The translations under genes were made by a program, and so were the position numbers. Positions 1-8,529 of a DNA stretch of 64,000 nt are shown here, in pieces; positions within the stretch are counted from its first letter, which is position 1, and each line of letters opens with the position of its first letter. The stretch is taken from positions 310,001 to 374,000 of the forward strand of contig NZ_FOXL01000006.1 of assembly GCF_900115705.1 (NCBI RefSeq), read 5' to 3'. This DNA is from Frateuria terrea (GTDB taxonomy: Bacteria > Pseudomonadota > Gammaproteobacteria > Xanthomonadales > Rhodanobacteraceae). The notes below the pieces were generated by a model. It made no database searches, was not told the origin of the DNA, and saw only the letters and a list, made by a program, of their open reading frames with translations.

Positions 1-1013
1 CCGCCGCAGAGCGACAGGAAATAGTCTTTGCTCAACTTGAGCCAGTGATAAAGATAGCTGAGCGGATAGCGCTCATTCGGTAGGCAAGCGATGAAACCCT
101 GATTGGTGCACGCTGGCGTCGTATTGATGCCAATAGCGCCGATGGTCGCGCGGCTCGTCATCATCACCGAATAGGCTGGAAAAAGAGTTGCTGAGCAACT
201 GGACAGCCCTTCTTCCGTGCACTTCAGGCCCGACTCGCCAAGAAATAGGCCATCGGCAGCCGTGATGTCCGACGGTGTAAACCAATTGATCGTCCCGTCC
301 TTCCAGTAGCGCGCTGTGTCCTTTGAAGGCGTGGCACCCCCTGTGAACCGGAACGCCTTCGCGACCGGGACACTGGACCAACCTACGGGCTTGCCCTTTT
401 CAAATTTGGCCTGCCGATATTCCGGAAAGCGGAAGCGAACGAACCATTCGCGGTAGAGCTGCTCGGCCATCCGCTCCAGCAGGGCGATCCGGCGCCGGTT
501 GTTCTCGATCAGGTCGTCGTAGGCAACGAGGACTGCTGCGATCTCGTCTTGCTCCGCCTTCTCGGGAACGCTGAGAACCAGCTCCTTCGCGACCGTGATG
601 TTGAAGTGCTGCTGGGCGGCGCCCACAAGATTGCCGGCAACCACGTCTCGACCGAACGTCGAATTGAAAATGGCGCAGAGGAAGTGTGGATTGAGCTCCT
701 TGCTGGGTCGAACGATCACAAGATCGCTGCAATTCGAGCGCGGTAGCGACTCGGGGACCACGCACGCGACGCCTGGGTAGCCGGTTCGCACGATGGCGAC
801 ATCGCCCGGCCGCAAAGCCGACTTCCTGATCTTATGGTGGAAAGCCTCATCGATGAACATCAGCTTGTCGAGGCTGATGCGATACGGCCTGACATTGAGG
901 GAGCGAAGGAACGGTACGCCGGATGGCACATACTGCTGCGCCATCGGACCGACGTAACCCACAGTCACGCGCTCGCACAGGTCCTTCAATTTGACCTTCG
1001 GCCACACGCTCAC
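1..1013 (-). CDS. hsdS: Type I restriction-modification specificity subunit HsdS (3' end cut off)
   Basis: DNA-recognition subunit of a type I restriction-modification complex; it selects the bipartite target sequence for the HsdM methylase and HsdR. Reading the minus strand from a GTG at 1013-1011 gives one uninterrupted frame to the window edge (about 337 residues, C-terminus missing). It shows two target-recognition halves joined by a helical linker: the first ends with an 'EQDEIAAVLVAYDDLIENN' type coiled helix followed by 'LYREWFVRFRFPEY', and the second contains 'GGATPSKDTARYWKDG', 'WFTPSDIT' and 'TSRATIGAIGINT', all characteristic of HsdS. The GTG start overlaps the hsdM stop codon (GTGA, 1010-1013), so translation was probably coupled. 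Base composition is lower in GC than the housekeeping genes, as is common for mobile restriction loci. hsdR is not in the window and may lie to the left. Confidence 0.9.
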   Translation of the reverse strand, partial: MSVWPKVKLKDLCERVTVGYVGPMAQQYVPSGVPFLRSLNVRPYRISLDKLMFIDEAFHHKIRKSALRPGDVAIVRTGYPGVACVVPESLPRSNCSDLVIVRPSKELNPHFLCAIFNSTFGRDVVAGNLVGAAQQHFNITVAKELVLSVPEKAEQDEIAAVLVAYDDLIENNRRRIALLERMAEQLYREWFVRFRFPEYRQAKFEKGKPVGWSSVPVAKAFRFTGGATPSKDTARYWKDGTINWFTPSDITAADGLFLGESGLKCTEEGLSSCSATLFPAYSVMMTSRATIGAIGINTTPACTNQGFIACLPNERYPLSYLYHWLKLSKDYFLSLCG

Positions 1014-3083
1014 GATTCGCCTGCGATCTGCAAAGCGTTGGACTGGATAACAGTCTCCAGGTCTCGGGCGAAAGCGTTGAGATTTGCCAGCTCATCGTTC
1101 ATCGCCAGCAACTCGGCGACAAACTCCTCCTCCGTCTTCCCATCCTCCTCGGTCACCACGCCCACGTAGCGCCCGGGATTGAGCGACCAGTCCTGCTCCT
1201 TCACCTCGGCCAGCGTGGCCAGCTTGCACAGCCCGGTGACATCCTCGTAGGCGGCGCCGGGGAAGCGCTCCTGCAGCCAGCGCACGTGCTCGAACCAGTA
1301 TTCGGCGCGGCGCACTTCGCCGTGCAGGGCTTCCAATGCGGCCTTCAGCGCCTTGGTGTCGCGGTCGATACCGCCGCGCTTGCCCTCGGCCTGCGCCGCC
1401 TCGGTGAGGCGCTTCTCGTGCTGGCGCACGAGGCGGTCCAGCCGCTTGAGGTCGGCATGCAGCGCCTCGAAGAACGGGTCGCAGTGTTCGCGCAGCGCAT
1501 GCTGGGCGGTTGCTGACGGCGATCGAGGCATTGGGATCGGCCTTGGCCTGGTAGGCGGCGAAGCGCTTCTGCAGCGGCTTCAAGGCTGCCCATTCCTCCT
1601 GCATGGTCGACACAGCCTGCCGGCCCTCGGCGTCGTCCAGCACCGCCAGCAGTTGCTCGGCCAGCGGCGCGATGTGGGCATGGCTTTCGGCCAGCGCGGC
1701 GAAGCCGGCGGCGAAGTAGTCGTCCACAGCCTCGATGAATTCGTGGCGGTCGCCCAGGCGCAGCTGGCTGATCAGCGACAGGTTGCGCACCTGCTCGTCG
1801 CTGAACTCGCGATGGGCACGGTCGATCTGGGTGAACACGTTGCGCGCGTCGATGAACAGGATGCGCTCATCCGGCTTGGCCTTGTCGAAGAACCACAGCG
1901 TGGCCGGCAGGGTGACCGTGTAGAACATGTTGGACGGCAGGGTGAGCATGCCGTAGATCAGGTTGGCCTCGATCAGTGCCCGGCGGATGTCCGCCTCGGA
2001 ATGGCGGGCGTCGCTGGCCGAGTTGGCCATCACCAGCGCAGCGCGACCGTTGGGTTTGAGCGAGGTGGCGAACAGGTTTATCCACAGGTAGTTGGCGTTG
2101 GGCACGGTCTGCTTGCCCTCGTCCGCCTTCTTGACTTTGGTCTTGTTGCGCGGGATGCCGTAGGTGTTGAAGCGGCGGTCGCCCTCCACGCTACCCAGCG
2201 ACACGTCGTCCACGTTGAACGGCGGATTGGCCATCACGTAGTCGAACGCACCGAAGCTGTGGTGCGGGTCTTCGTAATAGGTGTTGGCCTGCATGATCTC
2301 GCCGCGCAGGCCGTTGACCGCCAGGTTCATCTTGGCCAGCTTGACGGTTTCGAGCGTTTTCTCCTGGCCGTAGACGTAGATGTCCGAACCACCCTCGGCC
2401 TGGTCGCGCCGGTGCTGCTCGATGAAGTGCGCCGACTGCACGAACATGCCGCCAGAGCCGCAGGCCGGGTCGTAGATGGTGCCGCCGTGCGGCTGCAGGA
2501 TGCCCACCATCAGCTGCACCACCGAGCGCGGGGTGAAGAACTCGCCGCCGCCCTGTCCCTCGGACATGGCGAACTCGGCGAGGAAATATTCGTAGATCTG
2601 GCCGAACAGGTCGCCGTCGGCGTCGGCCGGGATGTCTGCAAAGTTCTTCAGTAACTGGCGCGGGATGCCGCGGTTCTGCTCCGAGCGGGTGAAACGGAAA
2701 TACTCGTCCTGCGGCAGCACGCCCTGCAGCTCGGGCTTGTAGATCTCGATCGCCAGCATCGCTCCCTTGATCGCCTTGGCGATGTCCTCGCTGTCCGGCA
2801 GGTGGAGCAGGTAGTCATAGCGGGCGTGCTCGGGCAGGTAGAAGCCGCAGCGCTCCACCGCGATATCGGCCAGCTTGCGCTCGCTGCGCTTGCCCTTGTG
2901 TTTGCTGTACTCGGCGAGGATCGCATCCTCGTGCTTGCGGTAGTTGTTGTCAGCGAACTTGAGGAAGATCAGCCCGAGGACCGGGGTGGAGTACTCGCTG
3001 GCCTTGAGGTCGGAGTTGGCGCGCAGGCTGTCGGCCGCGCGCCACAGGTCGGCTTCGAGTTTCTTGAGCTGGTGTTTGGTCAT
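1010..3083 (-). pseudogene. hsdM: Type I restriction-modification methylase HsdM, broken by a +1 frameshift
   Basis: N6-adenine methyltransferase subunit of the type I system. Residues 1-525 read normally: N-terminal helical HsdM domain, SAM-binding motif DPACGSGG at about 205-212 and catalytic NPPF at about 286-289. Near position 1508-1509 the frame is lost. The first frame continues as low-complexity Arg/Ala-rich sequence to 1092 (663 aa in all), while the expected C-terminal helices (HALREHCDPFFEALH... to ...ALQIAGES) are in the next frame at about 1010-1510. Removing one G of the GG at 1508-1509 restores a 690-aa protein ending at 1010, in GTGA overlap with hsdS. Either a real inactivating mutation or a sequencing error. 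The start (ATG 3083) overlaps the stop of the upstream CBS-HEPN gene. Confidence 0.85.
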
Positions 3084-3961
3084 GGGTCGAGCATCGTTCT
3101 TTCGGTAGCGCGGGCAGCGAGACCGCCACGCGAAATGGTGTCTTGTATGGTTGCTTGCGTGTCAGCAAGACGCTGGAGCCAGGTATCCATGGTGTGGATC
3201 AGGCTGCAGACAGCTGTCGCTTGGGCGCGCGACGCGGCGAACTCGTTACCGTGGGCAAGCTGGTTGCGAAGCCATTCCAATTGGCTGAGGTCCTGCTCAA
3301 CCTCTTCGGCGGTCAGGTTGCCGAAGCCAAGTGGCTCGCGCAGCTTGCGTATCAGGGTGGCCTTGTCGCAGAACTGCGTGTAGAGGATCGGCGCCATCTG
3401 GTTGCCCTCCTCGCGAGCCGATGCCCACTGACGATCAAGCTTCTGCTGTCGCCCTACGGAGAGATGCCGGCGCCAGCTGCCGTCAGCAAATGCGGCTGCG
3501 ATGACCTCCGCCGTCGACATTTCGAGTTGCGTAATCACGGCGAACAGCGCCGCCCGAACCGGTAGCTGCTGCAGGTCGGACAGGCTCACCAGGCCACTGA
3601 TGTGCTGGCCGTCGACGATGAATCGAAACGGCGGCTGCCTCGCCTCGCGGGCAAAGTCAAGAATGCTTGCCTCGGCGCCGATCAGCAGCGCTTCGTGGAG
3701 CGGCTGGTAGCAGTCGCTGACCAAGCTATGGCCGGGGCCTTCGGCGAGGTCGACCGTGCAGAGCACACCAAGGATTGCCCCCGAGCCGGCATGCCTTACC
3801 GGCAGATGGTCGAATTGATTACCCACGTTGCGCGCGAGTACTTCGGCGATCGATTCGTCCAGCCGGCAGGCAGCAAATTCCTCTCGCTTGGTCGCGATCA
3901 AGCGCACCGGCAGGCTGGCCTGGTACGCATCCAAGATTCGCTGCGCGCCCTCGTCCGGCAT
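3080..3961 (-). CDS. CBS-domain protein with C-terminal HEPN-like RNase domain, first gene of the hsd operon in this window
   Basis: 293 aa. Residues about 30-140 resemble a pair of CBS domains; the second half carries 'FRFIVDG' and 'ISGLVSLSDL'. In other proteins CBS pairs bind adenine nucleotides and gate an attached effector. Residues about 138-270 are all-helical and contain RNQLAH at 232-237. This fits the R-x4-H motif (Asn after Arg) of HEPN ribonucleases, the fold found in toxins, Abi proteins and the PrrC anticodon nuclease. The stop codon overlaps the hsdM start by 4 nt (ATGA at 3083-3080), so it is co-translated with the methylase. It is preceded by a G-rich Shine-Dalgarno-like run. 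The domain calls are pattern recognition from the sequence, and ribonuclease activity is inference. It could be a stress- or phage-sensing effector tied to the restriction system, or a non-catalytic accessory protein. Confidence 0.7.
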   Translation of the reverse strand: MPDEGAQRILDAYQASLPVRLIATKREEFAACRLDESIAEVLARNVGNQFDHLPVRHAGSGAILGVLCTVDLAEGPGHSLVSDCYQPLHEALLIGAEASILDFAREARQPPFRFIVDGQHISGLVSLSDLQQLPVRAALFAVITQLEMSTAEVIAAAFADGSWRRHLSVGRQQKLDRQWASAREEGNQMAPILYTQFCDKATLIRKLREPLGFGNLTAEEVEQDLSQLEWLRNQLAHGNEFAASRAQATAVCSLIHTMDTWLQRLADTQATIQDTISRGGLAARATERTMLDP

Positions 3962-4056
3962 GCCTCCCCCCTTTCCATCAAGGGCGCAAGCATAGCGTCA
4001 GCCAGATGCGCCGTCGCTTCGGAGACAACCCGTGAACCGGCCAAAGCAGAGGGAAA

Positions 4057-4133
4057 TGGCGCGCCCGGAGGGATTCGAACCCCCGACCAATGGCTTCGGA
4101 AGCCACTACTCTATCCGGCTGAGCTACGGGCGC
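4057..4133 (-). tRNA. tRNA-Arg (anticodon CCG)
   Basis: On the minus strand the sequence folds as a standard 77-nt tRNA. The acceptor stem GCGCCCG pairs with CGGGCGC, the D-arm starts TAGCTCAG, the anticodon loop reads CTTCCGAAG with anticodon CCG, and the T-arm contains GGTTCGAATCC. The CCA end is encoded (TGG at 4057-4059 on the plus strand) after discriminator G. Its 3' end faces the type I restriction genes, the usual side for islands integrated at a tRNA gene. Confidence 0.96.
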
Positions 4134-4300
4134 GTGGTGTTGCGGGGCCGCGTGGATCGGAGCCGATCCTCGGCGGACCGGTAGTATAGCGGAGTTGGGT
4201 GGAGAGGTTCATGCCGCCCGCTCGTGCGCCGCGGGGTACCCGGCGGCTGGGTGGGTCCGGGCAGAGCGCGGTATCCGGGCTCTGGCGGACCTTTCCCCAA

Positions 4301-4399
4301 CCCCTCTCCCGAGGGGAGAGGGGCTTTTGTTGCTGGCTCGGGTGGAGCTTGGGGCACGCCTTGGCTCCTCACCCCGACCCTCTCCACGAAGGGAGAGGG
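4301..4399. repeat. Two copies of a dispersed palindromic repeat between tRNA-Arg and the M61 gene
   Basis: Two hairpin-forming palindromes about 70 bp apart. The first has arms CCCCTCTCC and GGAGAGGGG (4301-4323). The second has arms CCCTCTCC (4378-4385) and GGAGAGGG near 4392-4399. Related copies with the same arms occur near 25308, 38192 and 52241 of this window. They lie just downstream of the minus-strand M61 gene and could form 3'-end hairpins, but no clean T-run follows on that strand. The rest of 4134-4410 shows no coding signal. Confidence 0.6.
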
Positions 4400-4410
4400 A
4401 GCTACAAACG

Positions 4411-6309
4411 TTACAGCGGCTTGATCAGCTCGCCCAGGGTGTCGGGCTTGCTCTTGTCGCGGACCAGGTGCGGGTACTTGAGGCCGTCGTGGTAGTCCAC
4501 GCGCAGGGTCTTGTACTCGTCGAAGTTCTTCACCAGCAGTTCGATCGGCTGGCTCTTGTCCTTCGCCGCGGCGGTGACCGCGTCCTTGATGGCGTCGCCG
4601 GAGAACTCCTTGCCGTTGACCGCCACGATGCTCATGCCGGGCGAGAGGCCGGCCTTGAACGCCGGGCCGTCCCAGAGCACGTCGGCGATCGCGCCATCCT
4701 TGCCGAGCGAGACGCCGAGCGAGTAGGTCAGGTCGGTGAAGTGGCGGCGTGATTCGATCGCCTTGACCGCGGCGGAGGGCTTGTCGGTGTAGACCAGTTT
4801 CCAGCCGTGCGAGGCGATGCCCCCGATCAGCGGGCCGTGGCCATCCAGGCGCGTGCGCAGGTAGCTCTTCCAGTCATACGGCTGGATGTCGTTGAGCGTC
4901 TTGACCACGTCCTCGAAGGTGTAGGTATTGACGCTCCAGTCACCGTTGTTCATGCCGAAGAAGGCACGGGCGAAGTCGTCGATCTTCTTCTTGCCATGCG
5001 AGAGCTCGCGCAGCTTGCCGTCGACGTCCAGCCAGATCATCTCGCCGGCCGAGTAGTAGTCCTCGCTGGCCTGGTAGTTGCGGTACGGCAGCGGGCGGCG
5101 CTGGGCGATCGGCGGGTCGTTGGTGGTGTCCTGCACGTTGCGCCAGCTGGCCAGGCCGGGGCGGCCCTTGTCGTAGGTGGCGGCGACGAAGGCGAGCATG
5201 TCCAGCGTCTGCTCGGTGTTCCACAGACCCGAGCGCGCGGCCATGATCTGGCCCCAGAACTGGGTCTGGCCCTCGTACACCCACAGCAGGGTGTCGCTCA
5301 TGGGCACGTTGAAGTTGGGCGTGGTCAGATCCGCGCCGCGGCGGTACTTGCCGTCCCAGGAGTGGTTGAACTCGTGCGAGAACAGGTCGCGCGCGTAGAC
5401 GTTCTTGTCCCACTCGGTGAAGTAGTCGGCCGAGGTGCCGTCCTCGCTGGAGCGATGGTGCTCCAGGCCGTTGCCGCTCATCTTGTCGCTGAGCGAGGTC
5501 AGGAAGTCGTAGTGGTTGTAGTGGTGCGCGCCGTAGAGCTTGTACATCTGTTGCACCAGGTTGCGGTGCGCCTTCAGCTGCTCGGGCTTGATCTCCAGGT
5601 ACTTCGGATCGTCGGCGACGATGTCCATGTGCACCGGCGTCTTGGCGCCCGGATCGAGATCCACGCGCTTGAAGTACTTGCCGGCGTAGATCGGCGAGTC
5701 GACCAGCGCGTTGTAGGTCAACGGCTTGTAGTTGACCGTGCTGCCGCTGGTCGAGGCGATTTCCAGCGCCGTACCGGCCTGCCAGCCTGCCGGATAGGTC
5801 ACGCTGGCCTGCGCCTCGATCTTGCGGATGTTGTAGCCGGCCGGGTACAGCGACACGGTATTCCACTGCAGGTTGAGCATTTCCGGCGTCATCACGACGC
5901 GACCCTGCTTGGTGTCCTGCGGCGAGAGGAATTCGAAGTAGGCCTGCACCTCGGTGGCGCCCTGCGGCACGTCGACGTGGAAGGCGTAGACGTTGAGCGG
6001 GTCGCGCGTCCACGGCAGCACCTTGCCGTTGGCCTTGATCACCAGGCCGGCGAACTTGTCGATCGGGCCGGTCGGCGAGTGGTTGCCGGGAATCCACTGC
6101 GGGTAAAGCAGGGTCAGCGGACCAGGCTGGGCCGGGATGGTTTCGTTGACGCGGAACACGCGATGCGCAAGGTCGGTGGCGTCGACCGAGATCTTCAGCG
6201 TGCCGTTGAACGAGGCATCGCCGATCGGCGGCACGTCGGCAAGAACGGGCACGGCGACCAGCGCGAAGCCGGCGGCCAGCAGGGCGGATGCGAGGGGTTG
6301 GGTTTTCAC
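4411..6309 (-). CDS. M61-family metallopeptidase with PDZ domain (first of a tandem pair)
   Basis: Zinc aminopeptidase-type protein of the glycyl-aminopeptidase (M61) family, predicted to be exported. The chosen GTG start (6309) has GGAGAG eight bases upstream and yields a 632-aa precursor with a clear signal peptide (hydrophobic stretch ending VPVLA/DV); an upstream in-frame GTG at 6345 lacks a ribosome site. The N-terminal beta domain is followed by the zinc site HEFNH (about 312-316, in 'SHEFNHSWDGK'). A C-terminal PDZ domain ('SLGVSLGKDG...GPAFKAGLSPGMSIVAVNG') occupies about the last 110 residues. It is followed at 6458-8356 by a paralogue of exactly the same length on the same strand. 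The substrate is unknown. Confidence 0.9.
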   Translation of the reverse strand: MKTQPLASALLAAGFALVAVPVLADVPPIGDASFNGTLKISVDATDLAHRVFRVNETIPAQPGPLTLLYPQWIPGNHSPTGPIDKFAGLVIKANGKVLPWTRDPLNVYAFHVDVPQGATEVQAYFEFLSPQDTKQGRVVMTPEMLNLQWNTVSLYPAGYNIRKIEAQASVTYPAGWQAGTALEIASTSGSTVNYKPLTYNALVDSPIYAGKYFKRVDLDPGAKTPVHMDIVADDPKYLEIKPEQLKAHRNLVQQMYKLYGAHHYNHYDFLTSLSDKMSGNGLEHHRSSEDGTSADYFTEWDKNVYARDLFSHEFNHSWDGKYRRGADLTTPNFNVPMSDTLLWVYEGQTQFWGQIMAARSGLWNTEQTLDMLAFVAATYDKGRPGLASWRNVQDTTNDPPIAQRRPLPYRNYQASEDYYSAGEMIWLDVDGKLRELSHGKKKIDDFARAFFGMNNGDWSVNTYTFEDVVKTLNDIQPYDWKSYLRTRLDGHGPLIGGIASHGWKLVYTDKPSAAVKAIESRRHFTDLTYSLGVSLGKDGAIADVLWDGPAFKAGLSPGMSIVAVNGKEFSGDAIKDAVTAAAKDKSQPIELLVKNFDEYKTLRVDYHDGLKYPHLVRDKSKPDTLGELIKPL

Positions 6310-6457
6310 GGAAAAGGCTCTCCGGTGGTGGCGCTCGAAGTTCACCAGTTCGTGCCGGGTGCGGCGCAGCGAAGTCGGGGGACATCCGCCGCGCGCCGGT
6401 CCTTCGACTCCAGCCCTGCGGGCCTGCGCTCGGGACGAACGGTGAGGGATGGATGGG

Positions 6458-8356
6458 TTATTTGCGTGGAGCGGTGATTGCGGTCATCAGATCCTTGCCG
6501 CCGGCGCGAACCAGGTGCGGATACTTCAGGCCGCCGTGGTAGTCGACCTTGACGGTGCTGTAGACGTCCACGTTCTTGACCAGCAGCTCGATCGGCGCCT
6601 TGCCGGTCTTGGCGGCGGCGACGGCGTCCTTCAGCGCATCGGGCGAGAAGTCCTTGCCGTTGACCGCGACGATGGTCAGGCCCGGCACCAGCCCGGCGTC
6701 GAACGCGGGTCCGTTCCACTGGACGTCGTAGATGTTGCCGCTCTTGGAGGCGGACAGGCCCAGCGAATAGGCCAGGTTGACGTTGTGGCGCAGCGACTCG
6801 GCGGCCTTGGCCTCGGCGTTGGGCGTGTCGGTATAGACGAGCTTCCAGCCACCGCGCTCGATGCCGTGCTCGGGCAGCTGGTCGCCCACATAGTCCAGCC
6901 GCGTGCGCAGGAAGGTCTTCCAGTCGTAGGGCTGCACCTGGTTGAGGGTGTTCACCACGTCCTCGAACGTATAGGTCCTGGTGACGTAGCTGCCGTTGTC
7001 CATGCCGAAGAAGGCGTGGGCGAAGTCATCCAGCGAGTGCTTGCCGTGCGAGAGCTCGCGGATCTGCGTGTCCACGTCCAGCCACAGCAGCTGGCCTTCC
7101 GGATAGAAGTCAGTGCCGCGGCGCCAGTTGCCCCAGCCGTTGCCGCCGAAGTAGGTCAGCGGCGCGGCGTCGGCGGTGTCCTGCAGCGGACGCCAGTCGC
7201 GGCCGGTGCGCGCCGACATCGCCGCAGCGATATTGGCCATCGAGTCGCGGTACTGCGCGGCCGTCCACATGCCCGAGCGCGCGGTGAGCACGCCGGACCA
7301 GTAGTCGGTCAGGCCCTCGTAGACCCACAGAAGGTCGTCCTCTTCGACCGTGTTGAAGTCCGGCGCCCACAGCTTCGCCGGGCGGCGGAACTTGCCGCAC
7401 CAGGAGTGCACGTATTCGTGCGGCATCAGGCTGGCCATCAGCGTGTAGGACTTGTCGTCCGTCAGCATGTCGGCTGGCAGGCGGTCGTCGCTGGACTGGT
7501 GGTGCTCCAGGCCGAAATGGCCGGTATGGTCGGACAGCGTGAGCAGGAAGTCGTAATGCCCGTAATGGTGCGCGCCGAAGAGCCGGTTGGCCTGCTCGAC
7601 GAGGTGGCGGTGCTGCTCGAGCTGCTTGTCGGTGAGCTTGACCTGGTCGGCCTCGTCGGCCACCACGTTGAGGTGCACCGGCACGTCGCCCTTGGGAGCG
7701 AGGTCCACGCGGTTGAAGTGCTCGCCGGCGATCAGCGGCGAGTCGACGAAGTTGTTGAAGCTGATCGGCTGGAAGACCGTGGTGGCGCCGGCGCGCGACT
7801 GCACTTGCATCGCGGTGCCGAACTGCCAGCCCTTGGGCAGCGTCACGGTCGGCTGGATCTGGATCTGCCGCGTGTAGTAGCCGGCCGGGTAGAACGCCAC
7901 CTGGTTGAATTCCACGTCGACCAGGTTCGGCGTCGACGAGGCGCTGGCGCCAAACAGCCCGCCCTCGCCCGGTGAGAGGAACTGGAACTGGAGCTCCAGC
8001 GCGGTGGCGCCCTCGGGCACGGCCAGGTGAAGCGTGTACATGTCGCGCAGGTCGCGGCGCCAGGGCACCCGCTTGCCGTTGGCGGTGATGATCAGACCCG
8101 CCAGGTTGTCGATCGGACCGGAGGGCGCGTGCTCGCCGGGGATCCACTGCGGGTAGTACAGGGTCATCGCACCGGGCTTGGCCGGGATGGTCTCGTGCAC
8201 GCGGAAGATCTTCTTCGGCGCATCGGTGAGGTCCACCTTAAGCGTCAGCATGCCCGGATAGGGCTGGTCGACCGGCGGCGCCTTCTCCGCGAGCGCACCG
8301 AACGACAACGCCGCGCCCAGCGCGACCACGAGCAGCTTCGAACGAACATTCTTCAC
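6458..8356 (-). CDS. M61-family metallopeptidase with PDZ domain (second of a tandem pair)
   Basis: Paralogue of the preceding gene, also 632 aa from its GTG start (8356), which has AGGGGA a few bases upstream. An open frame continues upstream to 8950, but that part overlaps the divergent-frame permease and is not coding. The signal peptide is hydrophobic and ends near ALA/EKAPP. The zinc motif is HEYVH at about 313-317, within 'MPHEYVHSWCGKFRRP'. The C-terminal PDZ domain ends the protein ('GPAFDAGLVPGLTIVAVNGKDFS'). The HExxH surroundings differ from the sister enzyme (Cys after HSW instead of Asp), suggesting different specificity. The 148-bp gap between the two genes holds only repeat-like GC-rich sequence, so they are probably co-transcribed. 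Confidence 0.9.
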   Translation of the reverse strand: MKNVRSKLLVVALGAALSFGALAEKAPPVDQPYPGMLTLKVDLTDAPKKIFRVHETIPAKPGAMTLYYPQWIPGEHAPSGPIDNLAGLIITANGKRVPWRRDLRDMYTLHLAVPEGATALELQFQFLSPGEGGLFGASASSTPNLVDVEFNQVAFYPAGYYTRQIQIQPTVTLPKGWQFGTAMQVQSRAGATTVFQPISFNNFVDSPLIAGEHFNRVDLAPKGDVPVHLNVVADEADQVKLTDKQLEQHRHLVEQANRLFGAHHYGHYDFLLTLSDHTGHFGLEHHQSSDDRLPADMLTDDKSYTLMASLMPHEYVHSWCGKFRRPAKLWAPDFNTVEEDDLLWVYEGLTDYWSGVLTARSGMWTAAQYRDSMANIAAAMSARTGRDWRPLQDTADAAPLTYFGGNGWGNWRRGTDFYPEGQLLWLDVDTQIRELSHGKHSLDDFAHAFFGMDNGSYVTRTYTFEDVVNTLNQVQPYDWKTFLRTRLDYVGDQLPEHGIERGGWKLVYTDTPNAEAKAAESLRHNVNLAYSLGLSASKSGNIYDVQWNGPAFDAGLVPGLTIVAVNGKDFSPDALKDAVAAAKTGKAPIELLVKNVDVYSTVKVDYHGGLKYPHLVRAGGKDLMTAITAPRK

Positions 8357-8529
8357 GAGCACTTCCCCTGACGGACGACGGGCGCCTGCGCGCCTCACCT
8401 GCCACGCCGGGGCCACGACCGCGACCCGATAACCAACATGACAGTCATCCGATGGTAGGACGAAGGTCACGCCCCTCCCCCTGCCAGAGGTCACGCCGGA
8501 ACCATGCGCCGGCGTCTGGAAAACGCATG

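Noticed and set aside
1500-1515. Phase-variable switch in hsdM
   Set aside because: The frameshift site is a short GGGCGG run, not a long homopolymer or tandem repeat, so slipped-strand switching is unlikely.
1353-2654. Plus-strand frame of 433 codons opposite hsdM
   Set aside because: Shadow of the methylase; the minus strand carries the DPACGSGG and NPPF motifs.
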